In this document: positions 21,364-33,400 of the stretch, piece after piece
How the letters are laid out: every line of letters starts with the position of its first letter
Numbering within the stretch: the first letter of the stretch is position 1
Assembly (NCBI GenBank): GCA_023238725.1
Contig: CM041541.1
Span: forward strand, 9,882,044-9,946,043
Reading direction: 5' to 3'
From: Scortum barcoo
Lineage: Eukaryota > Chordata > Actinopteri > Centrarchiformes > Terapontidae
Length of the DNA stretch: 64,000 nt
Made by a program: the position numbers and the translations under genes
Notes under the pieces: generated by a model
Told to the model about the DNA's origin: nothing
The model's database searches: none
Seen by the model: only the letters and a program-made list of their open reading frames with translations

Positions 21364-21860
21364 GGCTCTTGGTTATCTGGCGCATTAAGGCACATTGGAT
21401 TCGTCCACTGTGGGTAATCTAGCCATGACTGCAGCAGAGGTTACCCTGGTAACCTAAAAGCACCACGGCACTCAGATTATTTTTCTATATTGCGAACAGA
21501 AAAAGATGATCTCTTCGCCACAACGCCGCTGGGAGATCATGAGCAGTCAGGTGAGGGCGCCGTGAGAGGCGAAGCGCTGCTGCTGATGGGATCTTTGAAA
21601 GCGCTGTGCTGGACACCTGGGCTTGAGGTAGGAGGAGGAGGAGGGACAGGCGGATGGTCATGACGGTGGCATTGACGAGCGGGGTCGTTATCAATCACAG
21701 GCTGCTCTATTAATTTCATCAAGGCCCTGGTGCCTGCTGACATTAAATGACACGCTGGTTGGTCCGATGGCGTCCCTGAGGTGGCAATGCGGCCGGTCGC
21801 CGCTTTTGAAATGCAAATCAGGCTTTAACCTTAAACAGAGCCGCCCGGCCGAAATTATCA
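21364..21860. promoter_or_regulatory. Candidate regulatory island with X-box and octamer
   Basis: Balanced, CpG-retaining DNA. It contains the palindromic RFX X-box at 21438-21455, CGGCACTCAGATTATTTTTC, CTATTAATTTCATC at about 21,706 and a POU octamer ATGCAAAT at 21811-21818. Short antisense frames (21485-21743) show no domain. Confidence 0.45.
21438..21455. promoter_or_regulatory. Palindromic RFX X-box
   Basis: AGGTTACC-CT-GGTAACCT: 8-bp perfect arms with a 2-bp spacer. It fits the RFX-family consensus GTNRCC(N0-3)RGYAAC at both halves. RFX factors control ciliary and some neural and immune genes; the target here is unknown. Confidence 0.55.
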
Positions 21861-22330
21861 TTCTGCCTTCAAGTCAGGTGCTCCCCTCCCCTCCTTTCTT
21901 TTTTTTCTCCCTTCCCCCGCTTACTTCCCACCTTTCCCTCCGTTCCCCCTCATTCCCTCCCCCTCGTTCTTCCACCAAGTTGACCCCTGGGGTACCGGAG
22001 ATGGAGAGAGCATCTTTAGAAGAAGCGACAGATAAAGGCAAAGGTGGAAGAGGGCGGGAAAAGGAGAGGGGGAGGAGGAAGGGGACGGCAGTGCTGACAC
22101 CAGCATTCTGTCCTGATGAAGGGGCAGAGGAGCGCCACCGCCAAGCCCAGGGATGAAGACGTCTCAAGGACAAGGAAACATGGGAAGGAGGATGGAGCGT
22201 GGAGGGGGAGGGGGGTGGACGTCGGAGTGCATCCACTCCCTGGGATGACCACACGCAACCGGCCTCCTTCTGTCTGTGTGATTACCCCACACTGAGGAAG
22301 GTGATGGCGAACCTACCTCAGAACTGAGTA
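21861..22330. other. Pyrimidine tract then purine tract
   Basis: C/T-rich sequence from 21,880 to 21,980 switches to A/G-rich sequence from 22,000 to 22,220 (including GGGGGAGGGGGG at 22,204). The two strands' frames are Pro/Ser/Leu-rich artefacts. The G-runs could form a quadruplex. Confidence 0.5.
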
Positions 22331-23544
22331 AAACTTTAAAGGAAAAAAAAAAGTCAGGTAATGCCTTCCACAATAAAAGCCACCTGAAATCGGTATGCAA
22401 TCCAATACGCATGCCGTGGTTTGCTTTGGCCCCCAGTTTCAAAAAAATACCCCTTCAGAGGAGCTGTGCCATTAGAGCTGTCAATATTGTGAAGCATTAG
22501 TGTGGGCCCAGACAAGGAAGGATTGGTTACCAATATGCAAGAAGCTGCCATTGTTCCTGGAAAGGCTTTTTCCTCCTCTTTCTTCTTTATCTGAGCAGAC
22601 CGAACACATTAATTTTAATTGAGACATCAGACAAGAGTGAAACAGAGAGCACTGCCTGGACAGGCGGCAGATACATGACAGAAAGGAGAAAAAAAAAATT
22701 TTCAGACGGTGACTAAAAAAAAAAAAATAGGAAGAGGGAGAGGAAACGGGGAGTGAAGAAAGGAGGTCCCCGCGGCAACACAAACAAACATATGATAAGC
22801 ACATGAGAGCTATCTCTCTCTTTATCTTTCTGCCTCTCCTTGCCTTCTCAATTTCTCTCCCATTTTCATTCCTCTGTCTCCTTCCTCCTGTCTGGTGCCT
22901 TCTGTCTTTAAAGAACAAAGCAATGCTATGCAAACTCTTTCAGCACACGAATTCTCCACACATTGCCTAAATCTCAAAAACGATATGTTAGCTGTAAACA
23001 GCATTTTGTACAGTCAATGCAAATCAAGATCCATATGACTCAGCAAGTGTTACAGTAGCTGGGGGATTTGATTTATCCATCTCAGCGCGCTGTAATTACA
23101 AATGCTACAATGTGCAGCTGAACTTTGAGAATAATGTGTTTTTAAAAGACACCCTCAAGACCCAGACTGTAAAAATCTTCCTATAAAGTCATTTTTTGTC
23201 TGTACCTGAGTCTTTTAAATATTTTATTGTAAAAAAAAAGGATCATGTTTTCAAGGCAGATATAAAATTTATACATCTTTTCGAAAATCAGTTCAAATTT
23301 ATTGATGCTAATGCTGCAACCTCACCATTTCTTTCAAGATACAGACCTCATTTATGAAAATTCTTTAAAAGTTTATTTCCATTGGAAACAGGTCAAAAAA
23401 GCAGTAATTCTTCCACTTGTTATATTAAAAATAAAATCTTAATTGCAGATGGAATCAACTTCATATAAGGGATATGTTTGCTAATATGTAGCATGATGAG
23501 GGTAAAATAAAATTTAACAACTTGAATATGCTAATATCTTATGG
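22331..23544. other. AT-rich stretch, scattered homopolymers
   Basis: A-runs at about 22,340, 22,689 and 22,718, and a T/C tract at 22,805-22,910. One octamer ATGCAAAT at 23017-23024 lies near GCTGTAATTACAAATGC (23,090), a small possible regulatory patch. From 23,150 it is strongly AT-rich. Confidence 0.5.
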
Positions 23545-23564
23545 GTGTGTGTGTGTGTGTGTGT
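23545..23564. repeat. (GT)n microsatellite
   Basis: Ten GT units, followed by about 140 bp of degenerate GTGC/GTAT alternating sequence to about 23,707. Confidence 0.95.
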
Positions 23565-24460
23565 GCAAAGCTTGCATGTTTTGAGGCATGCAGAAATCTG
23601 TACTGAATGTTTGTGCACGTTTCCATGCGTGTACTTGTGCATGTATGTGTATATAGAGTGAGTGGCTATGCGTGCATGCCTCTGTGTACGAGTGTGTGTT
23701 TGCGTGTTCAGGAGCCAGGGGAAGGAGGTGCAGAAACGAGGAGCTAAGCCCGGGATGTTAAGCACGGGGAGACACCTGGCACAGAAACTTAAGTGCTTCC
23801 ACCAAGTATCATCAACCCAAGATTAAAAGCGTCGAGGGGGAATAGTGGGAGGAGAGGGATGCAGAGTGAGGAGGAGAGACGGGGAGGGAGTGATCACGCA
23901 TATGACAAGATGGGGGAAGAGGAGAAAAAAAAAATCAAGAGAGGATGAGGAGGGGAGGGAGGTGGAGACAAGAGAGGTATCTGGAGGCAACAGCGTAACA
24001 GGAAAATGCAGTAATACAGTTTGTAGTGCACAGTTAAGAGGCTACACATACACTCTATATAATCTATATAGACAGAGATGTACATACTGGACATGAAAAC
24101 ACACACACAAGTTTGCGCTACATAACATACACACAGGTATGAACCAACACTCTGCTGCTTGACAGATAATAACAGGGTGTTATTTCCCTTCACCAGACAA
24201 CATGATGATCGGTGACATATGGACTAACAGAGAGGGAAGGCAAAACAGAAAACATTACAGCATGTACAACCTTCCTGTCAGGCAACTGCGCATCACACTT
24301 GTCAAATCAACCGAAAATATGAAACATGTTGTGCTTATTTTAAAAAGTTTCCCCAACTGCGCTGAGCAAAATCGGAGGAAGCTCCACCTCCCAACCTTAG
24401 AAGACAAATGGACTTACAAGGTTTTAACCACAAAGTACCCCCCGCCTTAAACCGCATAGC
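23565..24460. other. Degenerate GT sequence and purine tract
   Basis: A 150-bp G/A-rich tract (23,832-23,985) with few pyrimidines could adopt triplex (H-DNA) form. Short CA runs lie near 24,100 and 24,130. No gene is seen. Confidence 0.5.
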
Positions 24461-24870
24461 CTGATTACCAGACAATCTTTCCTCAGATGTCTGTCTAGAG
24501 ACTAGTCTGTCAAGGGGCCTACTGATTACTGTACACAAATACCAGGCTAATATCCTCTGTCGATGGCAAACAACAGGATGTGCGCTGCAATTTATGGCTG
24601 CAAGTGTGTGTGTGTGTGCTTTCTGCTCCAGCTCGTCTTCAGAAATCTGTGTTTTGATTGCAGAATGTAACTGCGTGCACGCCTCTTTAAAGAGACGTCT
24701 ATGCTCTCTCTTCCCCATTTTCTGCCACTCCTGCGAATGGTTATTATTATCGTCATCAGCGGAGAACGGTGAAATCAGGGCCCTGACAAGCAATCTCTCC
24801 TCTAACTCAATCTCTCCCCCACCACTGCAAGAAATATCCATTGTAGCAAGTTATTTAATCCGGCGGCAGG
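24461..24870. promoter_or_regulatory. Candidate regulatory island
   Basis: It contains CCTGATTACC, GGCTAATATCC, TGCAATTTATGGC, a perfect palindrome CTCTTTAAAGAG at 24683-24694, GGTTATTATTATCGTCATC and TTATTTAATCCGGCGG. A GT run (24,605-24,619) interrupts it. A 168-codon antisense frame (24335-24841) lacks any domain. Confidence 0.35.
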
Positions 24871-25448
24871 TATCTGAGTGGTGTTTTTTCTTGAAAACAA
24901 GCAATGAAACTTGCCTACAGGGAGAGAAAATGTCACTTCTTCCAATTGTTCACACTTCGTATTTTCAAGAAAGTACAAATATCTTGATGCTGATGTGACA
25001 ATCTGTGTTTTTCATACTTTTATTGATCCCAGAATCTCTAAAACTGGTTTATTTCTGCAAACACATCCTGACAAAATTGAATTTTCACTGGTAACAAGTG
25101 AAATTAATGACTCAATTTCTCACTCGATTGAAGAAAAATCTGATTTAGGACGGGCATTTTTTGCAGAGTATCTCCCTCTCCCTTCCTCTCCATCCAGTCA
25201 GTGCACTTGTGAGCATCCTACAGTAGTGTTGACAAGAGGAGGCATACAACTGGCACACACAAGCCCCACTACAGGCTTAATAGCGTTTGAAGTGTTTTCT
25301 CCTGGACTCGTGTCGAATCTCCCAACTGAATAACAGGCCGACGTCAACATGAAGGGGCTGAAGGAGTAGAGATGGCAGCCAGTTTGAACGCACGCGCAAT
25401 CATTCCCAGACACCAGCACAGAAAATCAGTAGATCTGGCAAAATTTTC
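24871..25448. other. Unique non-coding DNA
   Basis: Moderately AT-rich; a 140-codon plus frame (24911-25333) is not recognisable and has no exon boundaries. Nothing else is seen. Confidence 0.5.
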
Positions 25449-25468
25449 TTTTTTTTTTTTTTTTTTTT
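25449..25468. repeat. T20 homopolymer
   Basis: Twenty T in a row. It could be the reverse-complement tail of an old retroposed element, but no SINE or LINE body is recognised beside it. Confidence 0.95.
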
Positions 25469-26130
25469 CCATCTGCAAATGCTTGTCTGACTTAGGTCAT
25501 TGCTGCTTTTAGATGGCGATGACGATGCTGAGGATGGAGCTGCTGCTGTTGATGATCGGGAGAAATTGATACAGTATTCCTCTATTCAAGGAGGAAATTA
25601 AACAGCAAATTAAATGACCCTCAGGTCCACAATAACTCCATTCAGAGGCCAGTGAGTCGTGATTGCAGATTTTTCTGTCTGGCACTGAGTCAGGTAGATA
25701 GTCTGCCTGTCTTCAGAACATAGGAGAGGAGCTATAGTTAAGCTCTTTCTGCGGCTTAGCGCCAATAATCCAACCCACAATTCTCCTCTCGTTCTGAACC
25801 CAGAGAGAGGATGAAAGATTTAGACTTTCACCCTTGGTCTCCAAAGCCTTGCTCTTTCTCTCCTTTTTTATTCCTCTCTTGCTCCTATCCATCTCTGCTC
25901 TCCTCTCCATCTCTGTTTGTCTCTCGTTATCCTTCACCCCATGACTCAGAACAGGGAAAGATCTTGTGATGATTATTTCACAAGCGTGCTGATATCATCT
26001 TTGTGGGTTTTCGTGGCTCTTCTCATCTAGGAAGAGGTTTACAAAGCAGTGAACAGAGAGCTGCCTCATCTCTCCAAAGCGTCCTTACCTTGAGGTCTAC
26101 TGAAATCTATTAGTAGCCTTTCTATAGGGA
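25469..26130. other. Unique non-coding DNA
   Basis: It includes GATGACGATGCTGAGG-type words at about 25,515, GGAAATTAAACAGCAAATTAAATGACC at 25,590-25,616 (possible small regulatory patch) and a T/C-rich antisense artefact frame at 25713-25937. Confidence 0.45.
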
Positions 26131-27240
26131 TCACATTCAATACCGATGGAAAACAGTGCGGTATCATCTGCATAGAATATAAAATTTCTCCTTCTACTCA
26201 TTTTGATATTTTGATCTAATAACATTAAATAATAAGAATAAGAAGCTGTAAGGTGATCCTCCTTCTTTTTGCACAAAAGCAGGACTGAAATGCTTCACCA
26301 CATCAGTCTGGCATATGTTTTTTTTTTCTTTAACTTAAATCTTATTGAATTAAAATGTTTACTGTCTGTGCTCTATGTCCTAATTGTTTTTATCTAATTT
26401 TATCCATGCATATTTCAAACAATTTAAAAAATGTCTTCATCTTACACCAAAAAAACTGTGGATGGGTCAAAGTCATCATCAGGGGTCACAAGGTCCAAGA
26501 GGCCACTGTATCCAATTCTAGAGAGCGTCCTCGTTTAGCAGAGGTAGGAGCTGTGAAAGCCCTAGGAAAAACTTTTAAGAGGACACTGCACTGAGGATTA
26601 TTCTGTCAAATTTCCAAGGTCAAGAATGACCTGTGTCGCTTACATCTTTGTCTATTACAAGATAGTACAAGTCAAGAGTTTGTTAGCTACTAATATCAGT
26701 TATTAACTGTGGCTTTCAATTAGTAGTTACTGTACTTAATGAACAGACCAGGACGGAGAGCAGAAACACCTTAGCTGTTATGTTTCACTGGTAAATAGTG
26801 ATAAATACTAATAAATAAATGTTTTAATGTGCACAAGCATGGTTTCAAATAACAAATCTCCTAGTTCCTACAACTGCTTTCCCTGTGATGTATCATCATG
26901 TTATATCACTACTTTTTTGTATTCTGTACAATAAGAACATGCTTTCAGTTACAATGCCCACACTTCATGATTGCTTAAATATTACACTGACTATAATCAC
27001 GACTGCTGGACAAGCTAATTACAGTGCAAGCACTGACATCGATTTCTCAGATTAGTTTTTGAGTGACATAGCAAAAAAAAATAGCCGAGGCGGTAAAACA
27101 GACAAAGGTTTAAAGAAAATCAGAGAAATGAAACACACAAAACTCATTTAATCCTTGCTAGTGCTTCCTCCCACTAGCTACTATTACCGATCCTTCTATA
27201 TGCCCAACTCATTTGGCAGCTCGTGTTGCCCCTCAACTGG
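26131..27240. other. AT-rich non-coding stretch
   Basis: Strongly AT-rich filler with a T-run at about 26,320 and an A-run at 27,072. No exon, RNA or repeat family is recognised. Confidence 0.6.
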
Positions 27241-27880
27241 CATCTAAAGGCTTTGATGTAGTCGGCAGACGCCGGCCGAGCACCGTGGTAACCTGTGTTT
27301 GAGAAGTCTGCGGGCTGCCCTCTCTACATCCCCTCTCTCTTTTCCTATCCTTTTGTGTCTGTCCATCTCTCTCTGCCAGTTAATGAGCCATGCAGGACTG
27401 CCATCATCCTGTGTAGTCGTGTAGAGAGTCAGAGAGAGGAGGGAAAAAGGGGGGAGAAAGGAGCTGGGAAGACAGAAAATGGGTGAGACAGTGAAAAAAG
27501 AGAGTGGGGACATGATGTTTTCCTTCACCTCCTCCCTAATCAGGCCCGTCTCACCACCAAACACCACACGGCAATTAGACCTGACAGTACTCCGACTCCC
27601 ACAATCCCACCAGGAGTACACGTTCAAACACTCGAATAAACACAAGGGGGAAAAAATGCCTGAAAACAGGCACAACTTCAAGAAAACAGAGCTCCTGATC
27701 GCACGGAAGCAAGTGCCGAGGTAAAAATCTCAAACTATAAAGACAGAGAGAATGAAAAAAGAAAGAAAGAAAAAAAAACAATAAAATCTTGGTGTCCCAT
27801 CGTGCACGTACATGCCAGATGTTTTGCTGGGAAGTGGTCATGACTGTGTGGGGTGTGCACAGGCAGTCTGCAATCCCCCA
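27241..27880. other. Mixed stretch with purine tract
   Basis: CpG-bearing at 27,262-27,290, then T/C-rich and A/G-rich tracts (27,425-27,515) and an A/G run at 27,745-27,778. The longest frame of the window (27575-28096, minus, 173 codons) overlaps this and is not a recognisable protein. Confidence 0.5.
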
Positions 27881-28060
27881 GAGGACGCCTTTGCAATAGT
27901 AGGATGATAACAAATACAGTGAGCCTGCTCGCATGAACAGTGAGCTAATTGGGATAATTAGTTTGTTACCTCGCTCGTTATTGCATTTTAATGTGGATTC
28001 CAAATAATCAGGAGGGGAGAAGTGGGATGCCGTATGTATGTTTTTATGTTTATGTGTGTT
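27881..28060. promoter_or_regulatory. Candidate regulatory patch
   Basis: GGGATAATTAGTTTG, CGTTATTGCATTTTAATGTGG and CCAAATAATCAGG lie within 80 bp (27,950-28,012), in repeat-free DNA. They are homeodomain- and POU-like cores. Confidence 0.35.
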
Positions 28061-29060
28061 TGCGCCTCTGTGTCTATCCACATGGGTTGCATACATTTAG
28101 ACATTTATATTTTAGGCAATTACCTGATGCTCACATTCATGGCGGCTTGCAATGGGTGAGCAGATGAGGTTACAGGAAACCACATACCGCAATTGTTATG
28201 GAAGATACAAAAAAAAAAAATTGGTCAAAGTATTAAATATCATTAATCTGTGGGTGTGTTGAATGCATTCCAAGACTTATTTTGTAAAGCAATTTGCATT
28301 TTCTGTGCCGGATTTCCCCCCCCCATCCTGCTGAAATATCTACTTCTATGTCAGTTAACGATTTTCTGCATTTTCCAGCATGCCTTTCAACAACTTCCAG
28401 CGAAGGGACATAAACTTGTTGCATTTAGCTGAGGGTTAAATGTGTAGGCGGGGAGAGCGATAGCGATGGTGAAAGCAAGAGAGAACATTTCTTTTTTTTT
28501 TTTCTCTTCAGTGGCTGTACTTCTCTTGAAAATGCAACGTGCTGTGGCTGTATTGAATTATAGACAGCTGATGGAAACGCTGGTAACTCTTTCTCCGCTA
28601 TGATGGATGACTGGCTTTATGATTGTTGAACGTCGGTGGGTTTTGAAAGACGTCCTTGCTCTTTAATTCTAAGGGAAATGAGATCGGAACCTGACGTTTA
28701 TATATACGGTGATGTTTTTTGACAGCTGAAACGCACTCCGTTTCGAGGTCCAGGAAATATTTCAATGTGACATTGCCTCAATGATGCTGCGTCGATTGCC
28801 TTCATTTGAATGGTTTAGCACAGAAAAATGAAAAGTAAATCCCCAAACAGCAAAGTGGACCCAAAAATGGAAATATTTGCTGTGATTTTACTAAAATTTC
28901 ATATATTTTAGGTGGATTGCTCCTTTAACAGTACACCCTTATACTTGCAGAAGTCAGCACAATGTTTTGGCCACAGGACACCTTTACGTCGCCTCGCAGC
29001 CTATATGTGGTTGCATTTGCGCTATTGTGTGAAACACATGACAGTCTGAATGAAATGAAG
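28061..29060. other. AT-rich stretch with one octamer
   Basis: A-run at 28,208-28,220, C-run at 28,317-28,324, T-run at 28,492-28,504, and an octamer ATTTGCAT at 28292-28299. Otherwise AT-rich filler; no exon is seen. Confidence 0.5.
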
Positions 29061-29460
29061 CACGGGAAGAAGAGCATGTGTCCGGCTGATGATAGCGGAG
29101 CCGCGTGTCACCACTGAAGCTCCCTATCTCCCCCTCTTGAAGGAGCCATTTCAACCGCACACATCAATGGCAGACTCTCTAGAGCAAAGCGCGGCAATAA
29201 TTCCAGATAAATCATTCCCTCACGGAGCCACTTGCTGCGTTCAAACGCACCCGTGACCTTCAGCTCTGCCTCTTTCTACATCATATAGCCTGGGAATATA
29301 AAAGCTTATTAGCTCAGAACATTGTTGATACGTTTGTTCGAAGGCAATGCACTAATGAGGCGTTGCAGGATGCGGGCAGCCGCAGACTCTCCTTTTGGAG
29401 ATATTTTTTCCCCGCCAGAGGAGCATAATACACTGCTAATGGCATCTCCTTCACAAATGG
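29061..29460. promoter_or_regulatory. Candidate regulatory island
   Basis: Four hundred bases of complex, CpG-containing DNA without simple repeat. Cores include GCGGCAATAATTCCAG, GATAAATCATTCC, AAAGCTTATTAGCTC, GCACTAATGAGGCG and CTGCTAATGGC. The edges are sharp against AT-rich DNA on the left. Confidence 0.45.
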
Positions 29461-30900
29461 GCAAATAAAAAGAGAGATGAAGTACAATATTGCTTTACCA
29501 TATCAAAAGGATCCACGGACTGTGCGAGTCTTGGCACGGTGATGGGTGAGCAGGAGGGTGGACTTCTGTAGACACGTGATGGACGTGGAGAGACAGTCGG
29601 ACGAGCTGCCAGAAAAAAGGGAGAGAGAAACAGTGAATTGGACGGTGAATACACACGGGAAGACAAAATAAACAGAGCAAAAATATGAAATGCAAGCTAG
29701 ACAAAGAGACAAAGAGACAAAACAACGCTGCAGTATAATACATGTAAGCATGCAAGTTGAGGAAAAGCTCAAAAAGAGACTTGCAGTTAATATAGAGACA
29801 AATTTCAGATGAAATAATGCATTATTTTTTCAACTATATATTTACTTTACTTCACGGTGTCTTTGTGCATCTGAAAGCACCAGATACTTACACACACATA
29901 GTGAATGATGACACACTCGGCAGCAGCAGCTCCACTGTAGCAGATCACAGTAAAGCTCAACAGTAAAAAGAAAGGAGGCTTACTTTACAGCCCTGAGATC
30001 GGGATTTCTGTACCTTTTCTGGCCTTTGAAGCTTTTTTAGGCACCAGTGACTAACTGCTCCTCAACAATCGTACTTAAGATCGCTAATATCAGTGTTTGC
30101 GAAGGCCCAAAAGTCAATCTCTTGTGCTTGTTTCCTCTTTTATTGTCATGTGATGTCAACATTCACATCTCTCATATATAAGCTAAACATGGGTACATTG
30201 TTTTATCTGCCATACTGACTTTCATTTTCACTGGTGATGAGTTTCTTGGCTGGTTTGCCTTGTTTAGTGACCTGTATGCTGACATGGCTGAATCTGGTCC
30301 ATGCATTGACTTTGTTATATGCTACAGGTGGAGTCATTAGTCAAAACCAACTCAGCAGGATTCATGGGGGGGGCTTGAAACTTTAGCCCAAACTAAATGT
30401 TTGTCTTTCATCATGAATTATATATATTTTTTTAAGAGCACAGAGCAAAGCAAAAATGCATGCCACTTATGTTGACCTGAATATACAGCTTGAGTGGCAA
30501 GTAGAAATAACATACGTACCACAGCATGATAAAAAAAAGACTAGTAAACAAATCATTTCATGTATTTTCATGTCAAAAGTTGCCAAAAGAGTTGATTGCA
30601 TTAATTCACCCTCTAAAACAAGTGTAACACCAGCATCCACATCTACAGCATCCACACTACCTGCTGCTGTTTGATTATCCGCTCATTCAACATCATACCT
30701 GCCCCGTCGTGTAAAAGATTTGAACGTTTTCTCTTCATCAGGTCAGTGGAGCACATGTTCTCAACCTGAATGCATGATACTAATACACTTAACCTACTTG
30801 TCAGCAGAACGGGGGACCAAAATGCTTGTATTCAACACCAGTGGGAATTCACTCCCAGTGTGAAAATCTCTTCTGATCCCTTGCCTCCATTTTTTATTCG
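29461..30900. other. Non-coding stretch
   Basis: A-rich purine DNA to 29,740, then AT-rich filler. A G-run lies at 30,365-30,375. Overlapping antisense frames at 29451-29772 are Ser/Leu-rich without a domain. No exon is seen. Confidence 0.55.
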
Positions 30901-31430
30901 ACTCTACATTCTCCCATCATAAGCGATAAGACATATGGAGTGATGACACCCCCAAAAAAGGACAGAGGAAATCACTCTTTCATCACACTATTGTTTCTGT
31001 CTGTCCTCCTCGCGCTCACTTTTTTTGTAAATTCACTTCCCGTCAGAGCCTCCTTTGCTTGTATGACTTATTTTTTCACTGAAAGCCCCCCCAGAGGACT
31101 GAAGTCTTCGCCTCTCTGTGTGCAGATACGTCGGGAGACTCTCACTCAAGGGCCGTCTCCGAGGGGGAAACGATTTCGACTTTGTTCTGGCAGCAAGCGC
31201 CCTGTGGGGAAAAATGTCTAAAAAGGCCCACGTAATTAGAGGAGGGAGCGAGAGGTAAAGACAAACCCCGGTTTAGATGTGAACTCAAAATAGTAAATCA
31301 ACTCTCGCTTGGACGCGGCATCACTTTTTAATGCCTCTTATCGATGGCAGCACCCCGGAAAGGCGCCGCCGCTCTGATGTATTCAGTTCATGGGGGGTTC
31401 AGTTCATGAGGCGGGGACACGGGTGGAAAA
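30901..31430. promoter_or_regulatory. Candidate regulatory island, CpG-bearing
   Basis: From 31,110 to 31,380 the DNA is balanced and CpG-rich for the area, with GGCCCACGTAATTAGAGG, AGTAAATCAACTC, TTTTTAATGCC, CTTATCGATGGC and GGCGCCGCCGC. It ends at a small tandem duplication. Confidence 0.4.
31382..31413. repeat. 16-bp tandem duplication
   Basis: Two adjacent 16-mers starting TTCAGTTCATG; they differ at two bases in the G-rich tail. Confidence 0.8.
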
Positions 31431-32454
31431 ACGGTCTTGAGGAAAGGAAAAGAAACACTTCCTAATTGTTTCCCAAATGGTTTCCCCAGCTGAGTTTATG
31501 CTATCCTGAAAATTTGTAAAGTCTTGCAAAAAAAAAAAAAAAAAAAAGGCGACACACAAAAACAAATGCTTGAAAAAGATTGCTGACTTCCTGTTGGACA
31601 TCTCAGAGGCACGGCATTATGGGAATACGGTATTACAACCAGGTTACACGAGAGATTTTACACGTGAAGATCAGTTTATGACTCAATCTGGAAACTCCTG
31701 TGGCCCTGAAGGAGCTTTTTCCGGTCTGAGAATATAACCCTGATAATGTCTACGTCATAAAGCTGGGTTTTAAAAAATAAAAGAAGAAGAAACCAGCATC
31801 TCAAACTGGGGAGTGTGGTGCTTGAAAAACTGATTATTATCTGTCTCTATGCCCTACATTTATCTTATTACAATGATAAATAACTGGAATACCCCCTTAA
31901 AACAACACAAGTATTTATACTGTACTGAACCAACCCCAATTACAACACACGATGTGAGAGTGTGATGCACATTTAAACACCCCGGCAGAATGCACCACTG
32001 TCCAATTTTGCAGCATCAACATCCCATAAAGCAGCACTTTAATCACCTTCACTCACAGGATAGGCACATCCCGATAACTGCACCATGACTACTTTTTAGT
32101 CAAGTCATGTGTGTTTTCAGTTGATTATATGAAAAAAGCCACTTGTAAGCCAGCTACCAAGCATCAAACGAATATTGACAACTAGCGTGTGAATATTGGA
32201 CTTATGTGGGATGGACGCAAACACAATGACAAATGAACGCTAACATTGGTCTGTCTTGTGAAGGAAGCTTGAATACACTACTCTTTGCTATCACATTATC
32301 CTTTATAGGTGTCAGCGTCGTGTTTATAGGTTATTGCACTGTCCATGATTTCCAAAAAATGAAAGTAAAAAATAAAAGTTTTGGCTGACCAATGTCCAAA
32401 CACATACTTTGGCTAACTTGCAAGCTAAAAAAAACAAGGTTAAGATTGGTTGTG
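31431..32454. other. AT-rich stretch with A20 run
   Basis: Twenty A at 31528-31547. A CRE-like TACGTCA is at about 31,751. The rest is AT-rich filler with no gene. Confidence 0.55.
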
Positions 32455-32461
32455 CTTAAAT

Positions 32462-32660
32462 CCCATTAGTTCGATGGCCTAGTTTTCCAAAAAGTGGCCC
32501 ATTGGTCCGACAGCATATTATGCCGAAAACAAATTCCTGTTGCTCTGACAGCCCATTTATCTGAAAAGGGTTAGAGTTAACTAAACAAAACAGTGGGAAT
32601 TAGTTTTTGCCATTTTTTTAACTATTGGGCCGTCATGTTGAGGGGATGTCGGAGCGATGG
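32462..32660. repeat. Foldback-like degenerate interspersed repeat
   Basis: Copies of a CCCATTnGTCCGACAG-like motif begin at 32462, 32498, 32536 and 32552 on the plus strand. Related words (GGGCCGTC, GTCGGAGCGATGG) appear in inverse orientation at about 32,623-32,660. This gives an imperfect palindrome of about 200 bp. The CCATTAGTCCGA-type word is one I associate with repeats in fish and other animal genomes; I cannot give a family name. Confidence 0.5.
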
Positions 32661-33400
32661 CTTGACACCTTAAATGACAGGAGACGTTAGCTGGTCACCC
32701 CTTATCATATTTAATTAGATATATACTATATTTACGTACACCCCAGCAAGTTGAGGAGAAGAAAAAAAAAATTTATTTGACTTCATCTATGACAAACAGC
32801 GATGATACACTTGCATATTTACTCTCTAAAAGAACCTGCAGTTTAGCCCAAACTGCGATGTGAGGCGTAACTCCAACCCCCCGCTCAAATACGCGCACAC
32901 TCACAAGCACACCTTGTATTGTCTTCAGCTATGCTCAATTATTAATGGGTAAACAAAGAGCCGTGAACTGTGATGGGCTGTCGGCAGATATTTTCCCCTC
33001 TCATATCTTGGAGGCCCGGGAAACGCACACGAGAGCTGGCACTGTAAAAAGAGGAGGAGAAGCTTAAGGTCAAACTCACTTCGCTGCTCGCACGTGCACG
33101 TGCACACACACACACACACACACACACACAGGAGGCTACAACCAGATGTGCATGAATGTATTCACAAACAGATACAAATAAACAGAAGATCTGCGAGGAG
33201 TCTAAAAATGTCAGGGGGAAGTGTGTGTGTGTCTCAGAGAGAAGTGGAGCAGATAGCTCATTTCCTCTACTGAGACGGTTTGCTGCCTTTCTCTCTCTCA
33301 GGAGCTTGGCTGGCCATGTGAAGAGTGTGTGAGCATGTTTGTGTGTGTGTGTGTGCATCTAACAGTCTAACAGACAACAGACTCTCCTGGGTGAGCGAGG
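32661..33400. other. Non-coding stretch with CA/GT repeats
   Basis: A-run at 32,762-32,771. The CA repeat at 33103 and GT runs at about 33,222 and 33,340-33,355 produce the antisense frames here (32925-33358). No gene is seen. Confidence 0.55.
33091..33130. repeat. CACGTGCACGTGCAC then (CA)n
   Basis: A palindromic CACGTG/GTGCAC start runs into 14 uninterrupted CA units. The two CACGTG E-boxes may simply be microsatellite variants. Confidence 0.9.

Noticed and set aside
21366..21393. Words resembling miR-9 (CTTGGTTATCT) and miR-124 (TTAAGGCAC) seeds
   Set aside because: The mature sequences diverge after the seed and neither sits in a fold-back precursor.
24335..24841. Minus-strand frame of 168 codons
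   Set aside because: It crosses a GT repeat and shows no domain or splice boundaries.
27575..28096. Longest open frame (minus, 173 codons)
   Set aside because: Its composition follows T/C-rich and AT-rich DNA, it has no recognisable domain, and it overlaps an enhancer-like patch. A frame of this length is expected by chance in 64 kb.
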